Assembly (NCBI GenBank): GCA_934373235.1
Contig: CAKROW010000039.1
Location: 1 to 25,244, forward strand
Origin: an uncultured Blautia sp.
GTDB lineage: Bacteria; Bacillota; Clostridia; Lachnospirales; Lachnospiraceae
Reading direction: 5' to 3'
Length of the DNA: 25,244 nucleotides
Of the stretch, positions 21,776-25,244 are shown piece by piece. Both the position numbers and the translations under genes were made by a program. Numbering within the stretch: the first letter of the stretch is position 1; each line of letters starts with the position of its first letter. Below the pieces are notes generated by a model that ran no database searches, was not told the origin of the DNA, and saw only the letters and a program-made list of their open reading frames with translations.

Positions 21776-22915
21776 ATGGCGTTTAATATCAGTGCGGAAC
21801 TGGCTTCGGAGATCGTATCTGCTGTGCGGGATGTTTGTGACCACAATATTAATTTTATTGATACAGAGGGGATTATTTTTGCCAGTACGGATAAAAAAAG
21901 AATCGGAAAATATCATGAGATCGGGAGAAAGGTTGCACGGACAGGACAGACAATAGAAGTAGCTGCGGATAACAGTTTTCCGGGAACCCATAAGGGTGTG
22001 AATATTCCTCTGGTTTTTCATAATGAGGTAAAAGCAGTGATCGGTATTTCCGGTGATCCCCGGGAAGTGGGAAAGTATGCCTACCTTGCGGGAAAGATTG
22101 CAGGGATCATTTTGAAGGAGCATGAGCTGGACCAGATGGAGCAGATCCGTAAGGTTCAGTTAAATCAACTGGTGAGGAGTCTGATTCATAATGAATATGT
22201 GAACCGGGAATATTTTTCTCAGGTACTGAAGAAGTATAAACTGGATGAAAATGGCGAATATTGTACCATAGCTGTGCGGATAGGCAAGCGTGGCACGGCA
22301 AATAGGATTAAACTTGCGGAGGACAGAGTATACCGGGTTTTTGAGAGAACGGGATCGGGGCTTTATACAGTGAATTATTCAGAGGAATATATTCTGATCC
22401 TGCCATGGAAAAACAGAAAGCAGTGGGAATTTCTTTTTCAGGAGCTTGCAGAGGATTACCGGACAGAACTTAAGATCGGTATCGGCAGCCCGGAGCGTCT
22501 GGGAGAGCAGCATGAATCCTACAAAAATGCTCTTCTGGCAATCCGGAGTCTTACAGGAGAAGCTAACCTGGCATTTTATCACCAGTTGAATCTGGAACTT
22601 CTTCTGGGTGATATTTCAGAGGAAGTCAGAAAACAATATGTGGCCAGAAATCTTCAGGGGCTGGATCAGGAGGACCGGCAGCTTTTAAACACATATTTCC
22701 AGTTGGATATGTCCCTGAAAAAAACCTGTGACCGGTTGTATCTTCACAAAAATACTCTCCAGTACAAACTGAACCGCATCTGGAAACTCACCGGCCTGAA
22801 CCCCAGAAAATTCCGGGATGGGGTGGTATTGTATATGGCGTTGAAGGTGGAGGGGGCACAGAGCAGTTATATCTCAGGAAAAAAAGATAGCATTAATCCT
22901 CAAATAATACTATAA
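21776..22915 (+). CDS. cdaR: CdaR family sugar diacid regulator
   Basis: A 379-residue activator. An N-terminal sugar-diacid recognition domain (residues about 3-135; ISAELASEIVSAV, then DTEGIIFASTDKKRIG and GVNIPLVFHNEVKAVIGISGDP) precedes a middle region. A C-terminal PucR-type helix-turn-helix ends it (SLKKTCDRLYLHKNTLQYKLNRI). Related proteins activate glycerate, glucarate and galactarate genes in response to these acids. The start is placed at 21776 because GGGAGGG lies 7 bases upstream; the in-frame ATG at 21734 lacks a ribosome binding site. It is divergent from glycerate kinase, its probable target. The next gene begins 59 bp later without a terminator. Confidence 0.92.
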   Translation: MAFNISAELASEIVSAVRDVCDHNINFIDTEGIIFASTDKKRIGKYHEIGRKVARTGQTIEVAADNSFPGTHKGVNIPLVFHNEVKAVIGISGDPREVGKYAYLAGKIAGIILKEHELDQMEQIRKVQLNQLVRSLIHNEYVNREYFSQVLKKYKLDENGEYCTIAVRIGKRGTANRIKLAEDRVYRVFERTGSGLYTVNYSEEYILILPWKNRKQWEFLFQELAEDYRTELKIGIGSPERLGEQHESYKNALLAIRSLTGEANLAFYHQLNLELLLGDISEEVRKQYVARNLQGLDQEDRQLLNTYFQLDMSLKKTCDRLYLHKNTLQYKLNRIWKLTGLNPRKFRDGVVLYMALKVEGAQSSYISGKKDSINPQIIL

Positions 22916-22974
22916 TCATCTCACAGGATAACATTTGCTCTGACAAAAATCACAGAAAAGGACGGAAACAGACG

Positions 22975-24303
22975 ATGAAGATCATGGGGATTGATATCGG
23001 CACAACAACAGTCAGTATCGTAATGGCAGATACAGAAACAGGAAAGCTGCTTGCAAGGGAAACAGTGGAGCATAATTCCTTTCTGCAGAGCAGTAAGCCG
23101 GAACAGAAGCTGCAGGATCCGGAACGGATCTGTGAGATCGTCCGGGAGCTTCTTACAAAGCTGCAGAAGGAGAATGGCTCACCGGACGGGATCGGATTTA
23201 CGGGACAGATGCATGGAATGCTGTATGTGGATGCTTCCGGCAAGGCAGTGAGTCCTCTCTATACCTGGCAGGATGGAAGTGGAGAGATTCCGCTGGAAAA
23301 CGGAAAAACCTGTGCAGAGCTTTTGCAGGGAGCAGGTGCGGCGGCGTCCGGCTATGGTGTAGTGACACATTTTTATCTTCAGAAGAAAGATCAGATTCCG
23401 AAAGCTGCTGTAAAGATGACGACGATCAGTGATTATATTGCCATGGGCCTGTGTGAAAATACTGTCCCTGTTATCGGACTTGACATGGCGGCAAGCTGGG
23501 GCTGCTTTGACCTGCAAAAACAGGAATTTCGGTATGAAGCCCTGGAAAAAGCCGGCGTAAACACTTCTTATCTGCCGGAAGTAAGAAAGGGACATTTCTT
23601 AGTCGGAGAAACCAGAGCCGGTGTACCGGTAATGGGATCGATCGGTGACAATCAGGCGAGTCTGTTTGGGTCCGTCCGGGAGCTTAAAGATACCGTGCTC
23701 CTGAATGTAGGAACCGGCAGCCAGATTTCCTTTGTGACAGAGGAGTTTATAGAATGCAGCGGCAGTGTGGAGCTTCGCCCCTGTACCGAAAGCAGCTATA
23801 TCCTTGTGGGAGCTTCCCTGTGTGGTGGTCGTGCATATGCGATGCTGGAACAGTTTTACAGAGAATCAGCGGAAACTGAGGAAAGACTGTATTCCCGGAT
23901 GCAGGAGCAGGCGGAAAAATTTATTGAAAACTACGGAAAAGAAGCTGCATGGAAAGTGGACACAGCTTTTTCCGGGACAAGAAGTGATCCATCTCACAGG
24001 GGCATGATCACAGGAATTGGTGTAGAGAATTTTCATCCGGGTGCACTGACGGTCGGTGTGATCAGTGGGATCCTTAATGAACTGCATGAGCAGTATGAGC
24101 AGATGTGTCAGCTTACCGGAAAAAAGGCCACCCGCCTGGTTGGCTCCGGAAACGGAATTCGCCGGAACCCGCTGATGAGAAGACTGGCAGAAGAAATGTT
24201 CAAAATGCCGATGGAGGTTCCTGAATATGAAGAAGAGGCTGCATATGGAGCTGCACTTACTGCAGGGAAGTTAGTAGCAAAAAATTGGATTTGTGAGAGG
24301 TAA
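22975..24303 (+). CDS. FGGY family carbohydrate kinase (sedoheptulokinase-like)
   Basis: A 442-residue sugar kinase with the two actin-like ATPase domains of the FGGY family. Phosphate-binding loops are MGIDIGTTTVS (4-14) and LNVGTGSQISF (about 243-253). The substrate motif GQMHGMLYVD is at 78-86, the catalytic Asp is probably Asp225 (GDNQASL), and the adenosine motif GSGNGIRRNPLMRR is near residue 393. GQMHG and the overall length are closest to sedoheptulokinase-type members, but the substrate (a heptulose, pentulose or related sugar) is not certain. It lies 59 bp after cdaR, with AAAGGA about 12 bases before the ATG, and is 2 bp from the next gene. Confidence 0.9.
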   Translation: MKIMGIDIGTTTVSIVMADTETGKLLARETVEHNSFLQSSKPEQKLQDPERICEIVRELLTKLQKENGSPDGIGFTGQMHGMLYVDASGKAVSPLYTWQDGSGEIPLENGKTCAELLQGAGAAASGYGVVTHFYLQKKDQIPKAAVKMTTISDYIAMGLCENTVPVIGLDMAASWGCFDLQKQEFRYEALEKAGVNTSYLPEVRKGHFLVGETRAGVPVMGSIGDNQASLFGSVRELKDTVLLNVGTGSQISFVTEEFIECSGSVELRPCTESSYILVGASLCGGRAYAMLEQFYRESAETEERLYSRMQEQAEKFIENYGKEAAWKVDTAFSGTRSDPSHRGMITGIGVENFHPGALTVGVISGILNELHEQYEQMCQLTGKKATRLVGSGNGIRRNPLMRRLAEEMFKMPMEVPEYEEEAAYGAALTAGKLVAKNWICER

Positions 24304-24305
24304 TA

Positions 24306-24839
24306 ATGTCAATGCATTTTTTATTGATACAGGGAATAGGATTTTTTGGAACTGTTTTATTTTTTTTATCATATCAATGTAGAAGTAATAAAACATTGTT
24401 CCGGGTTCAGTTTGTCTCCTATTTGTGTTATACAGTACATCTGTTATTGTTAGGAGCTGTGACCGGCGGGATAAGCTATATATTGAATACGGTGCGTTCA
24501 TTCTGTCTGGGAAGTAAAAATGATTTTTTAAAGGGAAGATGGATGTGCTGTGTAATTTGTATATTGCAAATAACAACGCTGATCTTCACCTGGTCTGGAT
24601 GGTGGGCACTGCTTCCGGTTGTTGCTAATATTGCGGCAACGATAGGTGGATATACATACAATGCACGGAAAATCCGTATAGTCGGAATGCTGATCAATTC
24701 GCCACTGTGGATCATATATGATATTGCTGTTGGCTCCTGGGCAGGAATATTGGACGAAATAGTCAGTGAAGCTTCTATGCTGATATCTATTTTTCGCTAT
24801 GGATGGAAAAATATGGATTATCCGGAGACTGAGGCATAA
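24306..24839 (+). CDS. YgjV family inner membrane protein
   Basis: A 177-residue protein with about five to six membrane segments, opening with a GIGFFGTVLFFLSYQCRSNKTLF pattern and containing SYLCYTVHLLLLGA and a late SPLWIIYDIAVGSWAG region, as in the YgjV (Imp-YgjV) family. The function of the family is unknown. GAGAGG at 24295-24300 lies inside the last codons of the FGGY kinase gene and 6 bases before the ATG, so translation is coupled. Codon usage is slightly more AT-rich than its neighbours. Confidence 0.85.
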   Translation: MSMHFLLIQGIGFFGTVLFFLSYQCRSNKTLFRVQFVSYLCYTVHLLLLGAVTGGISYILNTVRSFCLGSKNDFLKGRWMCCVICILQITTLIFTWSGWWALLPVVANIAATIGGYTYNARKIRIVGMLINSPLWIIYDIAVGSWAGILDEIVSEASMLISIFRYGWKNMDYPETEA

Positions 24840-24856
24840 TAAAATTGAGATAACAT

Positions 24857-24888
24857 CTGATTGATAAATCAGGTAAAAGTGATATACT
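24857..24888 (+). promoter_or_regulatory. Promoter with a palindromic site over the -35
   Basis: TTGATA (24861-24866) and TATACT (24883-24888) with a 16-bp spacer. CTGATT-GATA-AATCAG (24857-24872) is a perfect inverted repeat covering the -35. A terminator follows only about 17 bp after the -10, so the product would be a very short RNA unless the terminator is regulated. Confidence 0.5.
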
Positions 24889-24904
24889 GAATGTATAAGA
24901 AAAG

Positions 24905-24946
24905 AAACCGTGTGGAATTACAGTTTTGTTTTCACACGGTTTTTTA
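24905..24946 (+). terminator. Rho-independent terminator
   Basis: AAACCGTGTG (24905-24914) pairs with CACACGGTTT (from 24933) around an 18-base loop, followed by a T-run. It can end the cdaR-kinase-ygjV transcript or act as an attenuator for the promoter at 24861. Confidence 0.9.
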
Positions 24947-25020
24947 GAAAATTAGAGTTAGATGCAACTAATATTGCGCAGTGACAATTTATAGGACAAT
25001 ATAAAAGAGGGCAGATTTCT

Positions 25021-25060
25021 ATGAGAATATTGATTTATGGTGCCAGGTGTAATTGGAGGT
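25021..25060 (+). pseudogene. Fossil N-terminus of a ketopantoate-reductase-like (ApbA/PanE) gene
   Basis: With AGAGGG upstream, ATG 25021 starts MRILIYGA, the typical opening of 2-dehydropantoate 2-reductase-family proteins. Skipping the single A after GGTGCC, the next codons read GVIGG, completing a GxGxxG nucleotide-binding motif. The frame is then lost and the methyltransferase gene begins. Only about 13 codons remain. The former glycine codons (ATTGGAGG) now form the Shine-Dalgarno of the next gene. The short length keeps confidence moderate. Confidence 0.5.
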
Positions 25061-25065
25061 AAAAC

Positions 25066-25244
25066 ATGAAAAACGAAGAATACAAAAAATTATCGATCAA
25101 AGAGTTTACAAAAGCAGCAGGAAGCTATGAAAGTAACCATGCTGGCATATACGAAATGTGTAAGAAGGATTATCCGGATATTCTGGAAGAATTAGAGAAG
25201 GAGTCGTTTAGAGATTTATTGGATGCAGGCTGCGGACCTGCTCC
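25066..25244 (+). CDS. SAM-dependent methyltransferase, N-terminal part (cut by window end)
   Basis: An ATG at 25066 with GGAGG 7 bases upstream opens a frame that runs off the window after 59 codons. It starts MKNEEYKKLSIKEFTKAAGSY and reaches FRDLLDAGCGPAP, the SAM-binding motif I (LDxGCGxG type) of class I methyltransferases. The preceding helix (FTKAAGSYESNHAGIYEMC) is typical of this group. The substrate cannot be told from this fragment. Confidence 0.85.
   Translation, partial: MKNEEYKKLSIKEFTKAAGSYESNHAGIYEMCKKDYPDILEELEKESFRDLLDAGCGPA

Overview
The window looks like chromosomal DNA from a gut Lachnospiraceae species, probably Blautia-like. This rests on moderate GC, strong AGGAGG-type ribosome binding sites, typical sigma-A promoters, and Firmicutes gene families: AzlCD, a Zur-type zinc operon, HtrA with an acidic tail, large Ig-like/FIVAR surface proteins, BspA-type LRR proteins and CdaR/glycerate kinase. 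The species call is inference. There are no tRNA or rRNA genes, CRISPR arrays or transposase genes.

Layout. (1) 91-1180: azlC-azlD, a branched-chain amino acid exporter pair, closed by a strong terminator. (2) 1267-2987: a 1.7 kb gene desert with tandem 69/70-bp hairpin repeats, other degenerate repeats, a perfect AT-rich inverted repeat and a 146-bp MITE-like element. (3) 3123-5531: an IolA/MmsA-type CoA-acylating aldehyde dehydrogenase and a convergent DeoR-family regulator. They share a bidirectional terminator, and an identical 15-bp box lies at both promoters. (4) 5785-8792: a Fur-family regulator (probably Zur) and a zinc ABC transporter (znuA, znuC, znuB), with a 7-1-7 palindrome over the promoter. 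(5) 8883-10319: an HtrA/DegP-type protease.

(6) 10760-11811: a gluconate 5-dehydrogenase-like SDR gene that appears internally deleted, coupled to a sugar-phosphate isomerase/epimerase-like TIM-barrel gene. (7) 11813-12064: a probable structured non-coding RNA with its own promoter and terminator, then a 19-bp perfect hairpin directly before the ribosome binding site of (8), a 1686-residue secreted surface protein (12143-17203). (9) 17272-17722: a promoter, a cobalamin riboswitch and one or two terminators, with no cobalamin gene behind them. The next gene is a leucine-rich-repeat protein without a signal peptide (17810-18667).

(10) 18832-20390: a cytosolic transglutaminase-like protein translationally coupled to a LOG-family nucleotide hydrolase. 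(11) 20458-24839: glycerate kinase divergent from a CdaR-type regulator, followed by an FGGY sugar kinase and a YgjV-like membrane protein. This is a sugar-acid/glycerate utilisation locus. (12) 24861-25244: a promoter-terminator pair, a 13-codon fossil of a ketopantoate-reductase-like gene, and the start of a methyltransferase gene cut by the window end.

The best leads for new biology are the structured RNA before the surface protein, the orphan cobalamin riboswitch before an LRR gene (and just after a surface protein with a transcobalamin-like toroid domain), and the cytosolic transglutaminase-LOG pair.
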